A stretch of DNA of 26,241 bases from Asterionellopsis glacialis (GCA_014885115.2 WKLE02000494.1:9454-35694); one strand, 5' to 3'. Positions 9,623 to 21,675 are shown, counted from the first letter of the stretch. Translations and numbers: made by a program. Notes: a model not told the origin generated them from the sequence alone.

Positions 9623-10661
9623 CTTGAAGAGAAAAAGGGAGAAAGAGTTGTAGTAATTTCACAATTTCGCACAAACGCTGCTGACTTGAGCCTCTCTGTG
9701 AAATAATGTGTCCTTCCTTTTCTTGGTTTTGCCGGATGGCTGTGCTATGTTCTGTGCGATGTGTGTACCTGGTACCGGGTACCTGAACGAGTTTGTCGTA
9801 GTCTCTGCTCCTCTCGGTACAGGTAGCCCCGTTCCCAAAGATACATCGGCAGAAGTTCAGAGTCAAAAAAAGATACATTTGCCGCGTCACGCATCACTGC
9901 TCTCTAGGACTACCTGTACTCGTACTCGTACAATGCAACACGTCCAAAAAGATGAGGCCCTCCGAATTCTCTCGTCCTCCGGCAGATAATGGTAGGAAAT
10001 AATGCGCAGATTGTGCGCATAGTCTGTGGCTATGAAATTGCTCAACGTATATTATACGTATAGTTCAGTACAAAAAAATCTTCAATTCTCGAAAACCAAT
10101 CATTCTCAAAGATGACATCATAAACATCAACATTTGGCAATAGTGTGAAGTCCGTACCAGGTACTGAAAATTATGTACCAGGTAAGAGATTATTACTTCC
10201 CAGCTTCAATAGTGTCTTGTCCATAAATATTAGACACATATAAATATGGTATATATTCTACATACATGCTTAGCTGTAGAAATATAACAACATCTANNNN
10301 NNNNNNNNNNNNNNNNNNNNNNNNNNNNNNNNNNNNNNNNNNNNNNNNNNNNNNNNNNNNNNNNNNNNNNNNNNNNNNNNNNNNNNNNNNNNNNNNNNNN
10401 NNNNNNNNNNNNNNNNNNNNNNNNNNNNNNNTTTTTGAAGAAACTTCTGACAGAGAGCTTTGAGACCTGATGCTCGGTTCGTGGAATGCCTACCAAACTG
10501 ACACGCTGAAAGTGAAAAAGAGATGAAGTAAATACAGAGGAGGGGAGGTCTTGCATACTCTTTATGCAACAAAATGTTTTAAAAGTTTAGTGTTCTATAT
10601 GTCTCTCCATGCGGTGTAATAGTAAGCATATGGCAAAGTTTATCATTGAAGTGTATGGTGT
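9623..10661. other. Intergenic region with scaffold gap
   Basis: Carries the upstream region of the PstS-like gene and the 3' flank of the cyclase gene, with an N gap inside. GTACC motifs cluster here: GTACCTGGTACCGGGTACCT at 9765-9784, GTACCAGGTAC at 10154-10164 and GTACCAGGTA at 10175-10184. No credible coding sequence is visible in the known bases; any feature inside the gap is invisible. Confidence 0.6.
10297..10431. other. Assembly gap (135 N)
   Basis: Run of unknown bases; the true length may differ from the number of N. Confidence 0.99.
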
Positions 10662-13600
10662 TTATGCTTCATGATTAGCTCTACACATGGAGATCAAAGA
10701 GGGGGCTTCTTTAGTTGAAGACAGAGATTTAGTAGTGCCAGGCATAGCAGCTGAAGATTGGGAGTCATTTGGAACTGCTACAGCTTTTGCTGCTGGAGCA
10801 GTTGCGGGTGATTCTTCTACAGAGGATGGAGTTGAGTCTGGATTCTTTTGTTTCTTATGCATACTACCAGTCTTGTCCCTCTTGTTGATTACAGAAATTG
10901 ATTCAATAACACGATTAGCCTGCTGTACCATGGAAGGTATTGGTGGTACTGCACCATTATCCATATCTTCCATTGCCATAAGATCCTCCAAATGCAAACT
11001 GGGATTGCTTTCAACAAATGCTGGATCTGATAATGCTGCATAAGTTGCTGTTGCTTTCATTATTTCGCCAAAACAATCGTCAGCTTCTTTTTCTTCTACA
11101 TTGTCGTCATCTTCATCATCATCACTGTCAAAAGACAACTTCATTTCGGACTTTATTTTAGCGTAATTGGACAATGACACGGACAAAGAATCGTCATTGT
11201 TGTCATTGTCCCCCTTCTCTTCCTTGGTAGTAGTAGAAGATGATGAGGGCGGAGTTGGTATTGGCGGCGGCGGCGCTTCAGAATTTTCGAAATCGTCCAA
11301 ACCTAAACTATCTTGATGATAACTTTCTTTTGAAAATGTTACAGACAGACGACGACCACCTGGAGCTCGTGATTGTCCAACCCCAGCACCAGATAACTTA
11401 GAGGCTGATCGAGACAAAGCGACTCCTCCACCATCTTCTGGTGTTGCACAATCGTCGTAACCACGTGGAATGGGCGTTTTTGGTGCAGCAAGTAAAGACG
11501 AAGATCGACGTAAAATTGCTTCAATTTGTGTGGGTACACCAGTAGAGGCCCTTCTACAAACAGGTTGTCCTCCTACTTGTCGTGATGTAGCAGCAACAAG
11601 ATCGGAGGAACTAGTTGAGCGTCGACTATGGAGAGAAGAATTTTGTGACCCTCTTCCACCAGCACCTCGCTTGGCGGCATTATTTGTTGCAGAAGACAAC
11701 ACAGAAGCCAAATCTTCAATTCCGTACCCACCTCCAGCTTCACTCGCATTTTCAAACATCGCTTCTGTATCTGAATCGTCCATCTCATTGATCAAAGTTA
11801 ATGCAGCAAGTGAATCTTCTAGATCCAAGTGCATTGATTTGCCACGGAATGCAAATTTGTTGGTCTCGCGATCACGGAAAGACTTCAAACGTTTCAATTG
11901 TTTGTAAAAGGATGCACGGCGTAATTTTGGGACGTGTGTTCGTGACGAAACTAGGAATGTTTCAATGGTACCCTTCCCTTTCACAGGGATAATACCACGA
12001 TATTCAAATGAAAAGGAATCACCTGCTACAGATACAACAGACTTTGTTACCTGAATACGACCGGGTATACCTGTACTTTCCATACGCGAAGCCACATTCA
12101 CGGCATCACCCCAAAGATCAAACAGGAATCGTTTGGTGCCCACAACACCACCCACTGCAGGTCCTGTGTTGATTCCTATTCTCAAGTTGAGATTATGTTC
12201 CTCATGTTGTTCGTTGAATTGTGTGACAGCATCTAACAAGTCCAAGGCAAAATGACACATGCGTGAACATCCAGTTTCTTCATGCTTCACAAAAGGGACA
12301 TCAGCTGCCATGTCTATGTGTTTTCGTAATTATGGGATGAGAAGAGAAGCATACCAAAAAGCTTCATGAGCTGTACAGAACTTTTCAAAGACAGGTCGTA
12401 AAACGTAACAAAATAAAAGGGGAAACAAAAACTTACAGCAATCCCCGATGGTTTTGACCTTGTTCAAATCGTATTTTTCACAGAGTTCGTCAAAACTACT
12501 AAAGAGCACATTGAGCATATTGACAAGCTCAACGGGTTCCATCTTACTGGACATGCTAGTGAATCCCACGATGTCCGCAAACAGTACAGTTGCACAATCA
12601 AAGTGCTCTGCAATGTGAGATGGATCATCTCTTAGACGGACAGCAATCTGATCAGGCAAGACATTCAATAGAAGCACTTCGGCAGCTGTCCTCTCAATTT
12701 CGATTTCCATCATTTTCTGTTGATCTGACAGATCGACAATAAATAGCGCAAATAAAACTTGTCCACTCTTTCCCTCAACACTACGAACGCACATCGAAGC
12801 GGGGAAGGAACTCCCATCTAATCGAGTGCACTGGATTTCTTCTTGCGCCTTCTTGGGTTTTTGTCTTTTGAGGCACCGTTGAACTTCTTCTCGGTAGATT
12901 TGTCTAGAGTCTGGAGATAGCATATTTTCTATCTTGGATCGTAGCATTTCGGATCGCATCCAGCCAAATTTCTGACACGCCGCATCATTGACCCTAATAA
13001 TATGACCTTCTCCATCTGTAACAAGAAGAGAATCGTGAGATGCTTCAATGATACTGTTGGTAAAGTGTTCACGGCGCTTTAATTCGTTTTCACTTTCTTT
13101 CTGCTTGGTCAAGTCGTGAACAAAGCCACAAAATAATCGTTCTTCGCCTGCAGACACGGTTACTTCGACGACGCCCAACTCGAATGGGAATTCAGTACCA
13201 TCCTTTGTTACATGATGAAAAATGAAGAAGTCTGTTAGTCAGTGATCAATCTCATCCCATCCTTTAAGACCATCAAGCTAAATAAACTGACCTTTTTGCG
13301 TGCTTTCAGTTCTCTTCGTTTGCCAATGGTTTTCGTTTCGCCTGTTTGAAGATAGTGTTTTATATAGTCATCATGATTTTTACCATGAATGCCTCCAGCT
13401 ATCAAACTTATATTGCTTCCTAAGAGTTCTTCTTTTTTATATCCAAACAACGCAGTAGCTGCTTTGTTGGTTTGCTATAGAGTTGTAACCATGGCAAAGT
13501 AAAGATAGAATTATTTAAAAAAAAAGGTCTGACTATTTGCTTCAATGAGGAAGTCAGTAGTACATTGGGCGACTTACCTGGATTATGCCTTGATCATTAA

Positions 13601-16600
13601 TTTGGAAGATGGGATCAAACGAACTTTCAATAAGAGCTTGCGAAATACTTTCCTTTTTCTTGATCTTGGACAAATCTCGAATGAATCCACAGAACAGTCG
13701 TTCTTGTCCTTGGTCCGTCTTAATTTCTCGAACACCAAGCTCAATCAAAAGTTCTGACCCATCTTTTCTCCGTGCTGGCAATTCTCTTTTCTTTCCTATG
13801 ACTTTGCTGACTCCAGTCTTCAAGTATTTCTGAATATAACCATCATGATTTTTGGCATGGTCTCCTCCAGTGATAATGCTAATGTTGGCTCCAATAAATT
13901 CACGTCGAGAATAACCGAAAAGCTCTACTGCTGCCTCGTTCACGATTTGAATTGTTCCATGTTCGTTGATTTGGAAAAGAGGATCCATTGATGCTTCAAT
14001 GATACCAAAGGCGAGACGCTCTTTCTTCTTTATTCCTGTCAGATCATGAACACAACCACAAAACAACCGTTCATCGAAGGTCTCAATTTCCCAAACACCT
14101 AATTCAATTCTGAATTCGGAACCGTCCTTTCTAAGAGACGGTATTGAAAAGGAGAAGAGGCCATACAGAGAAAAGGAGTTCATTTGTAAATATATGTTGA
14201 TTTAGCAACCAAGGAAGAAGAGGAGGACACAGGCATCAAGAAGTATTGTAACGTACCTGCGTGCGGGTAAGTCGCGTTTCTTGCCTATAACTTTTGTAAC
14301 TCCCGTTTCAAGGAACTTAAATTAAGATGATGGAAGATGAGAAACCGTTAGTCAGTGCTCAATCTCGTACATCTCTTTTGAGAGAAAGGACTAAATCTAC
14401 TTACCTTTTTTATATAGTCGTTGTGATATTTCCAATGACTTCCGCCAGCAATTATACTAAAATAAAAAAAAAGGAGGATGGGTAAGGGAGGAGATTCCAG
14501 TAATGATACATTTTTTGCTTAGATAATGGAATCTATAGAGTAACCCACCTAATATTGCTTCCTAGGAATTCTTCTCGAGACCATCCAAATTTTTCAATAG
14601 CTGCGTTATTCACCATCTGCAAAAGTGTTCAAGGTGTGTTAGACATAGGACTTTTTGAATTTGGTGCTAAGAAGGTATTTCCCATTAAGTGTCTCCTTAC
14701 CTGAATGATACCGCTTTCGTTTATTTGAAACTGAGAAAATTCAAGAGAGGCGAAGAGGACGGAATTAGAAGTTTGTATCCTTAAAGTCAAAATTGCTACC
14801 TTCAATCTCTATGAAAAAGAGAATCCAAAGTCCGTTCCAGGAATCCTCTGATACGTACCATAGGATCTAAAGAAGCTTCTACAAGTCCTACTCGAAAGCT
14901 TTCTTCACGAATGATATTTGTAATATCATGTATAGTTTCACAAAACAACCGACCATCACCAGCCCCATGAGTTGTGATTTCTGTAACCACAACTTCGGCG
15001 GGGAACAGAGTACCTGTCTTTTTCAATATTGGCATTCTTCGTTTTTTCCCATCACATAGAAAGAAATTTTTGTGATACTCCAAACCAGCGATGCTTTTAA
15101 TATTAGAACCAACAAGTTCTAATTGGATATTGATCGAATTATTGAAGCGTGAAGGAGGTGGTTAAAAATCTACTTCGAAAACAAACTCAGCACAACACTA
15201 TCTATTTACTTACCACCTCGTGAACAACCGAGCTTACTAGCAGCTGCTACATTGACCATCTATTGTAGGAAAGAGATAGGAGAGTACATGAGATCCTAGA
15301 TGTAAGAGATAATTTAACCACTCGATAAGTCAATTCTAAACAATGTTGCTCACCTGTATTATTCCGTTTTCGTTGATCACAAGCATAGGGTCCAATGCTG
15401 CTTCTATTATACCTATAGATAAGCTATGCTTCTGTTTCAAATCACTTAGGTTCCGTACAAAGCCACAAAACAAACGCTCGTCTCCTGCAAAAGTATCAAC
15501 TTCTGCAACTGCCAATTCCATGGGAAATTCCGTTCCGTCCTTCCTCCGTGCCGGTAATTCTCTACGTTTATTGATAACACGTGTGTGCCCTGTTTCTAGG
15601 TATCGTTCAATATAACTTTGATGGTTTTTTCCATGCACACCACCGCAAATCATACTTATATTCTTTCCTAAGAATTCAGCTCGTGTCCAACCAAATTCTT
15701 TCGTGGCAGCTTCATTGACAATTTGAACTTTACCCTTTTCATTGATCTGTGAGCGAAGTTGGGTGAGAGAAGATAAATGGTACACATGTGAGGTTTGTAG
15801 CTTTCTGACGCTTTGCTCTCCAGAAAACCTTTGGGAAACAATTATGCACCAATATTTCTCATACTTACCTGAAACATTGGATCCAAGCATGCTTCAACAA
15901 TTGCTGCCATTATGTTTTCTTTTAATGGTTCTGACATTTGAACAGAAGAGAATATTCGTTTGGAAAGAGATAATTCTCCAAGACTATGTGTTCCATCATA
16001 GGAAGCAGCTGAAGTAGATAGTGTTTCAGGACCTACTTTTGATGAATCGTCTTCTGATGCCCTTTTAATGGTGTTAGCCATAGGATCGATATCACCATTT
16101 GCTGTGCTAGCTGTGGTAAGTATTTTTTTGGGGATTCCTTCGTCACTCGGTACTTCGTGAGGTACTTGTTGAGACTGATAGTGAAGTGGTGGATGTTTCT
16201 CTTTACTGCAAGCACTTTGAGTTGCCAAAATAGCATTGGATGTAATCTTATCTGCCACAACTTCAACAACATGTTGGTCTTCCAACGGATTACGCTGTTT
16301 TGGTTTTTGGTTAGTTTCTTTATTCTTGTTGGTGTCGCTCTGATTCATTATTGTTGAGGCAACGTTAGGTGGAAGCGTCATGCTTCCACGCTTTCCTCTC
16401 AACCTTGATACAAAAGATGGTGATGGCGATACAGGTTGTTCGTCTCCTGCTACTTCCTCGTGCTGACTAATATTAGAAGAAATTGACGAGAAAAAAGATG
16501 GAATGACAATACTGCCGTGTCTTCGCTTTTGTTGACTGGCTTTTTGTTTCGTACCATTACAATTATTTTTTGCATGGTTGTTAAGTCGTTGATGACTATG

Positions 16601-17389
16601 ATCGGATTCATCCATAATCGAAGATGACGACGACCGCCTTTTGCCACCTTTCTGTTGATTTTCAGACTTTTGGTTGGAAAACGATTGAATCATACTGCCA
16701 CGTTTCACACGTCTTGATCCCTTTTTCTTGGTAGAACTCGTCGAAATTGGTGGTACTTGCGGTAGAACAGATCTGTCTGTTTTTGCAACAGTTTTGATAT
16801 TACTTGTCAATGGCGTATCAAAAATCGCCGGCGGCAGGAGAGCATTGTTGTTCTTCTTGTTGTTGGGTTTTCCTACTTGGTCTCTGTCTTGATCTTCTGT
16901 CCAACTTTGTGGACGAACAATAACAAGACTTACAGAACCACTACCATTACTATCATTGTTTTGCGGCATGACTGTGATTTTCACACGACATAAAAGTTCT
17001 GCATATGCTTCTGAAGACCCTGGTGTAGAACATTTACCTCGAGCTTGCCATTCTTCACCTAAGTATGGTGAGTGATCAGGATCGGACAAGATGATCATTA
17101 AAATGTCTTCCCATGAAAGTGTGTTATTGTTGTTAGTGAATGATGACGTTAAGGATGGTGTCGCTACCATTCCATGAGGTGTATGGAATTCTAAAAATGA
17201 TTGAATATTACCATGATTGTTACTAGCATTGGCACTATCCAACGAAGAAGAGACAGATGTTGATGCATCAAAAAAGAGACGGCGTGCTTCTTGATTGGCA
17301 TATTGAATAATTCCAGCTTCATCAATTAAAAATCCAGCATCAAATGACCCGGTAAGGATCTTAACAAATTCTTTCTGGGACACAACCAT
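10662..17389 (-). CDS. Multi-PAS class III adenylate cyclase (12 exons, 1860 residues)
   Basis: Makes a cyclic nucleotide from an NTP in response to a signal sensed by PAS domains. Order: PAS-like domain (about 8-165), long Ser/Lys-rich low-complexity region (about 166-490), PAS repeats at about 498-625, 625-735, 736-845, 858-970 and 980-1095, a divergent PAS (about 1108-1220), a linker helix, the cyclase domain (about 1250-1430), and a Ser/acidic disordered tail. Middle PAS units share GG-H-KNH-YI, GKKRELPARRKDGSEF and ERLFCGF. Metal-binding Asp are 1265 (FADIVGFT) and 1309 (KTIGD); transition-state Asn1383 and Arg1387 lie in VNVASR. Lys1305 and Asp1376 (FDLWGDAVN) match purine-selecting residues of adenylate, not guanylate, cyclases. 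No membrane segment is seen. ATG at 17389 is used because the frame extends upstream only to a TTG. Exon lengths sum exactly to 1861 codons including stop. Confidence 0.92.
13203..13291 (-). repeat. Cyclase intron sharing sequence with the intron at 14316-14404
   Basis: This 89-bp intron lies between ARKK and DGTEF. On the plus strand it contains GTTAGTCAGTGATCAATCTC, 19 of 20 identical and at the same offset (bases 32-51) as in the other 89-bp intron. Both follow an AAAAAG exon end. Confidence 0.8.
14316..14404 (-). repeat. Cyclase intron sharing sequence with the intron at 13203-13291
   Basis: This 89-bp intron lies between YIKK and FLETG, with GTAAGT donor. It shares the 20-base core and CTAAAT near the donor end with the intron at 13203-13291, although the two occupy different places in the PAS repeat. 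Confidence 0.8.
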
Positions 17390-20300
17390 TGTATGATTCG
17401 TCACTGTTGTGTCCTCGTTGCAAGTTTTTTTTTTGGTGGATTTCGAAAGGCAACGTTTGCAAAATCTCAATGTCTTTTATGAAATGTATGTCGTCTGTCT
17501 ATCTCTATTTATGTTCTGTTTCACTTGATCGCGATTAAAATCAAGATCCAATCGTTAATTTATCGCTTTGCTCTTTGTTGAGGCACTTCACGTCAATCGT
17601 GGGTGTTGCTGTATGATAAAATATGCACTGACAGCAATGTCAATGGCTTTTTGATATAAGGGAGTTGCGATTTGGAGTCCTTCTTCCGATGCAGTCCAAC
17701 GCGAAGTGAAGGAAAAAGCAAAAGAGAATACTTTTTGGCTCTTTTTGGGAAGCATTGTCAAGTTCTACGATGCAATACGGTATTCCTGGTAACCAATATA
17801 TATTAGAGAAAAAAATTGAGTTCGTTTCTGTCAGAAACATCACTCGGGATATATATCTACAGTAAAAGTTTGAGTATTCGTAGTTGCCATTAGTCAACTG
17901 TACAGTGTTCTTCTTAGTTAAAAAGTAATTATAGCGAACACAAACAATCCATTGATTAAAACTGTACAGTAAGTATCATATGTAGAAAATGTATTACCTA
18001 TATACTATATGTCTAATGAACATCTTCCTTCAAGTTAGAGCCATGTTTTCCCCTGGAGGCAGAGGACCACAGGGCAATTTATGCGTGGCTTGTGTAAGTG
18101 ACGTTTAAGAACAGAAATACGAGTAGGTATGGCTAGATTATTTAATTTATCACTTAAATGCTAAGTTGAACATGTTGAATGTCTACAATGTTGCAGGCCG
18201 CAACAAAAGATCTGTATTGAATACGTACGTACAGCACTTTAAACATCATAGTCCCTACTGAAAAGCTTCATAACAAATTTTCAATTTCTATTTTATGTCG
18301 TATGAATACCGCGTCTAGGAACCTAGGAACTTCGAACAAAATTATTAATTAACCCTTAGCTACATATTCTCACTGGTTCTCAGGTATTGGTGCTGGGAAC
18401 AGATTCTAAAACCATTCCAGTACCGGTTTCGCTTCAAATACACCCCACATTTTAGGAGTCATATGTGTGTTTCAGTGTTTCAGTTTCAATGTAGGACTAC
18501 GTACTCTTGAACATCATCATCTGTACTCGTATAATGAAAGCAGGTAAGGAAAAATTCACTTTATTTCAAAAATCTAGTCCATGAAGAAAACACATCTACA
18601 GAAAATGGTCAAGATGGGGATGCGCCTGATAACGTTTATATTACAAACGACAAACGTATGACTGTCTCGGAAACTTTGGATTGCTTGTTCTTTTGACATT
18701 GTCTTTCTGGTCATCGTTCTTTTCTCGCTATCGAGTGTAAAGTGAGAAAAACCAGTCTTACAAGTAGCCTTTCTTCGTGTAGATAGTCCCAGTGCTGAGC
18801 TGAAACACCTATTTACTGAACAGAATTTTGTGAAAAAATGTTCGTCGAAAATGCAACGCATCAATGCAAACTCAACTAAGGAAATCTCGTTTCAATTTTT
18901 TAAAGAGCATGCTACCTCTTTCTGGGGTTATATTCTAAAAAATTATTGTACAGTCGTCCAATGGAGAAAATAATGTGACATCATTGTGACATTGTTCTTC
19001 GTGTACGTTCGTCTTGGACATGATTGCATTGTTCTTTTCTGAGTAGAGACAACTCATGTCAATACACTTACTGGCTTGATTGTTTGTCAGGTTGGACAGT
19101 AAGCACATCAGGAACAACAGCAGCAGATCCAACGCAGAAACACTGGGGAGTCCTCTTGAAGGTCTAGAAAAGAAAAGTGTTCACAACATGTACGGCATGT
19201 CGTAAATAGAACTACTTTGATCATACACGAAGTCATTATGCGTACTATTTCATCAATCCCAATGAGTCGTTCTCTTTGTTTATAATCTGAAATTCTGTGA
19301 GAACGATAATTATATTTGCTTCTAGTAGTGGAAGTACGGAAAGCGTGCTCAACAGAAAAAAAATACAGTACCAACCGAACTCTATTATATAACCCCTAAT
19401 GCAGCTAAGAAGTTTACATTTTTATGTTCTTTCCCACATACTTCGGAGTCTTTTCTTGTCAGCTCATCTGATATGAATGAGAACACTTTTCTATCCTCAA
19501 AGTTCTCATTGCTTTCTCTCTCCTATGAACACAAACTTTTATAATTCTAGTGTGTTTGTTTGGATCTTCTTGAAACGTGGGTGTCAGTAGGGTCCTCTAA
19601 TGTCCAAGCACTTTTTTTTGTAGCACAGACAACAGGTCCATCTAGACTGTAGTCCTAATGAAAGATAAGGTGTGAACAGTTAACAAACTAAAATTCACTC
19701 GTATACTCAATGATTATCAATTAGATTCTTCTGACAAACTTGCGGTCTGTTCTTCGCTGCGTGCGTCTGCTCGGCCGTCGTGGCATGTCTGAAAAATTCA
19801 GGATTCGTCAGACACGCACGGTGGAGACCAAACGGATTTCAGTTGAGACCACATAAGTGTATAATATATTTAAGAATTAACCGTTTGTAACATCGCTGAA
19901 AAAGAAAATTCGCTTTTTCAAATATCTGCTTAACACAAAGTTGTACATATTATTAATACTGTACTGAACCTGACCCAAGGTGTTTTCGTTGAGCGATGAC
20001 CTCTGATGAAGTATAAAAATCTTTACCAATGTATGCGTGCCTTAGACAAACGACGAATCCCACTCCATGATAAAAGAAAATTCTTTCATATCGTGGTTTG
20101 GAAAATGTCGGTCGTGTATTCTTAGAATTGCGGTACTTCTTTCTACGTGATGTAGCTTGCAGGTTCGAGAACAAAAAACAAGAGTAGAAAACACACCTTG
20201 TCGTACCGTATCTCTCTGTCAGGTGCGGGTCTTGATGCGGTTTTGATACTCTCACATCATCGCCGAGACAAATATCGTTGACAAGATTGTGGCAGTCCGT

Positions 20301-20411
20301 AATTGAGAACAGCAAAAGCCTTTGACAAGAGGAGAAAACATTTACAACCAATCCAATCTAATTTAGTTGGGTCTCGATTTGAACTTGTAGTTGATAAGGA
20401 GGAAGAACAAC
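17390..20411. other. Three-kilobase gene-free divergent region
   Basis: Separates the minus-strand cyclase from the plus-strand gene at 20412, so both promoters should lie here. CpG content looks normal for the window. Reading frames present are short, mostly without ATG starts, and of improbable composition. A 10-base palindrome occurs twice (listed separately), a TGACGT lies at 18099-18104, and a weak hairpin sits near 19786-19814. I found no tRNA, rRNA or recognisable spliceosomal RNA. An unannotated non-coding RNA cannot be excluded. Confidence 0.5.
17897..17970. promoter_or_regulatory. Pair of ACTGTACAGT palindromes upstream of the cyclase gene
   Basis: Perfect 10-base palindromes at 17897-17906 and 17961-17970, 64 bp apart, 508-581 bp upstream of the cyclase ATG. 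They could be binding sites for a dimeric regulator; no factor is known to me. Confidence 0.3.
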
Positions 20412-21675
20412 ATGTTTCAACCATGTGTGGATGCCAATGAAATTATGAAGGAGAATAAAGGAAGACGTATTTATGTCAACATTACAGGTCCGTACTGTCA
20501 CACTCCTTCTGCATTGATGCTTTTTCCCGTGCTCTTGTCGTGTCGAGTCGTGTCGGGAGAGACATGCCACTGTGTCTCTTTTTTATCCATGCTCATGATA
20601 TTTTTTCGTTCCTCTTTCTTTCCACCTATGTTATTTCCGTACATTAACGCGTACAGTATTGGATGCATCCAAAGCAATTAAGCATAAGGTAGCTAAAAAA
20701 GTTAACAATACGCGACTCCCAAATCCAATTAAACAAGTTGTTGCCAAACAGGCAAGTAATGTGGCCGGTAATCGTCCTAGTAGTGCCAACAGAGTTGCTG
20801 AAAAACTATCTATCAAGTTGGTCGAAATGATACAAAAAAAAATGAAAGAAAAGGGTATCACCATTACGTGCAAGGTTGTATTTTTGGAAGGTCCCTACTT
20901 TGTGATACAATTACAAGTGATTCATTGTGATGCTGTAGTACTAGCAGAGGCACGAGATGACCAAAGTATAGGTGGTGGTGTAGGCGGTGATGAATGTGGT
21001 GATACTCATTCATGGGGTATCATACGGTGGGGTATGGGTGTTATGGGGACAGGACCGTCGACCAAACTTGAAAGTGATATATTGCCAAATATCATTCATC
21101 ACAAATTAAAGTCAAGTTTAGATGAAATTTTGAAAGAAAAATTGACAGAACAAAAGGTAGAAACCAAAGTTGCGACATTACCTGAACATAAACAAGCCCG
21201 ATACTTCTTTGATCAACTAGAAAAAATACGTGATAAAGATTATCCACAAAATGAACTAAATTGGATTCGAAGTGCACCAGTGGTAGGAGCATATCATCAT
21301 GACCAACATAATCAAGAACAACAAAAGCAGCATCATAATCTTTCGCCAAAAAATAATAAGAGAGTACAACCATCAATATTATCATCCAACAACACCATAG
21401 TTGAGAAGCAGCCATCACCATTCAAAGGAGATGATTACAAAGACTCAGCAATTAGAGGAGGAACAGAAAAGGAAAAGGAGTCGTCAAGCAAACCCAAGTC
21501 GAGGTTGGAAGAGCAGCTGTCCAATCTCACTTTAAAGCGTCAGAAAGATGAGAAAGGTAGCGATGACGTTGTTGGAGCAGATGATAGTGCATCTAAAGTC
21601 ACAGCAGCAACAAAAGTGAGTAATATTACTGCAACAACAAGTCAAATAATACGAAAGGTCATAAGAAAAAAATAA
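20412..21675 (+). CDS. Unrecognised protein of 364 residues (two exons)
   Basis: Exon 1 is 20412-20487 and exon 2 is 20657-21675. The intron 20488-20656 (169 bp) has a GTCCGT donor after ACAG, a long pyrimidine-rich tract and a GTACAG acceptor. The open frame of exon 2 has no early ATG, only a TTG, which is why an upstream exon is needed; joining gives RRIYVNIT-VLDASKAIKHK in frame. The first about 190 residues look folded: a basic helical start, EKLSIKLVEMIQKKMKEKGI, hydrophobic strands (ITCKVVFLEGPYFVIQLQVI), a Gly-rich loop, SWGIIRWGMGVMGTG, then LKSSLDEILKEKLTEQ. After the motif LNWIRSAPVVGAYHHD the tail is His/Gln-, Ser- and Lys-rich and probably disordered, ending in basic IIRKVIRKK. 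I do not recognise the family and assign no function. The donor is slightly unusual, so the 5' end is less certain than the body. Confidence 0.7.

Larger units (their letters stand above)
10662..17389 (-). other. Exon-intron structure of the cyclase gene
   Basis: Exons in transcript order: 17389-15869, 15746-15354, 15259-15214, 15118-14859, 14730-14701, 14616-14549, 14456-14405, 14315-14257, 14130-13578, 13474-13292, 13202-12437 and 12313-10662. All 11 introns are GT-AG and 84-128 bp long. Each junction was chosen because it restores the conserved PAS or cyclase text, for example DPM|FQINESGIIQ|MVNNAA, YIKK|FLETG, PARR|KDGSEF and IGDC|YMAADV. Five exons are tiny (46, 30, 68, 52 and 59 nt). 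Three introns fall at the same phase-0 place in different PAS repeats, directly after GIIQ. Confidence 0.85.

Noticed and set aside
6750..18104. TGACGT/ACGTCA elements (near 3964, 6750 and 18099) as cAMP/CO2-responsive promoter sites
   Set aside because: Single hexamers, also found inside coding regions here, so position alone gives no support.
18574..19374. Several minus-strand frames of 65-96 codons, one with a leucine-rich signal-like stretch
   Set aside because: No consistent splice sites, poor composition, and an upstream stop before the leucine-rich part; no supportable gene.
19741..19850. GC-richer stretch with an imperfect inverted repeat and a 7-bp stem (TGTCTGA/TCAGACA)
   Set aside because: Stems are short, bulged and mutually exclusive; no snoRNA boxes or tRNA features could be placed with confidence.
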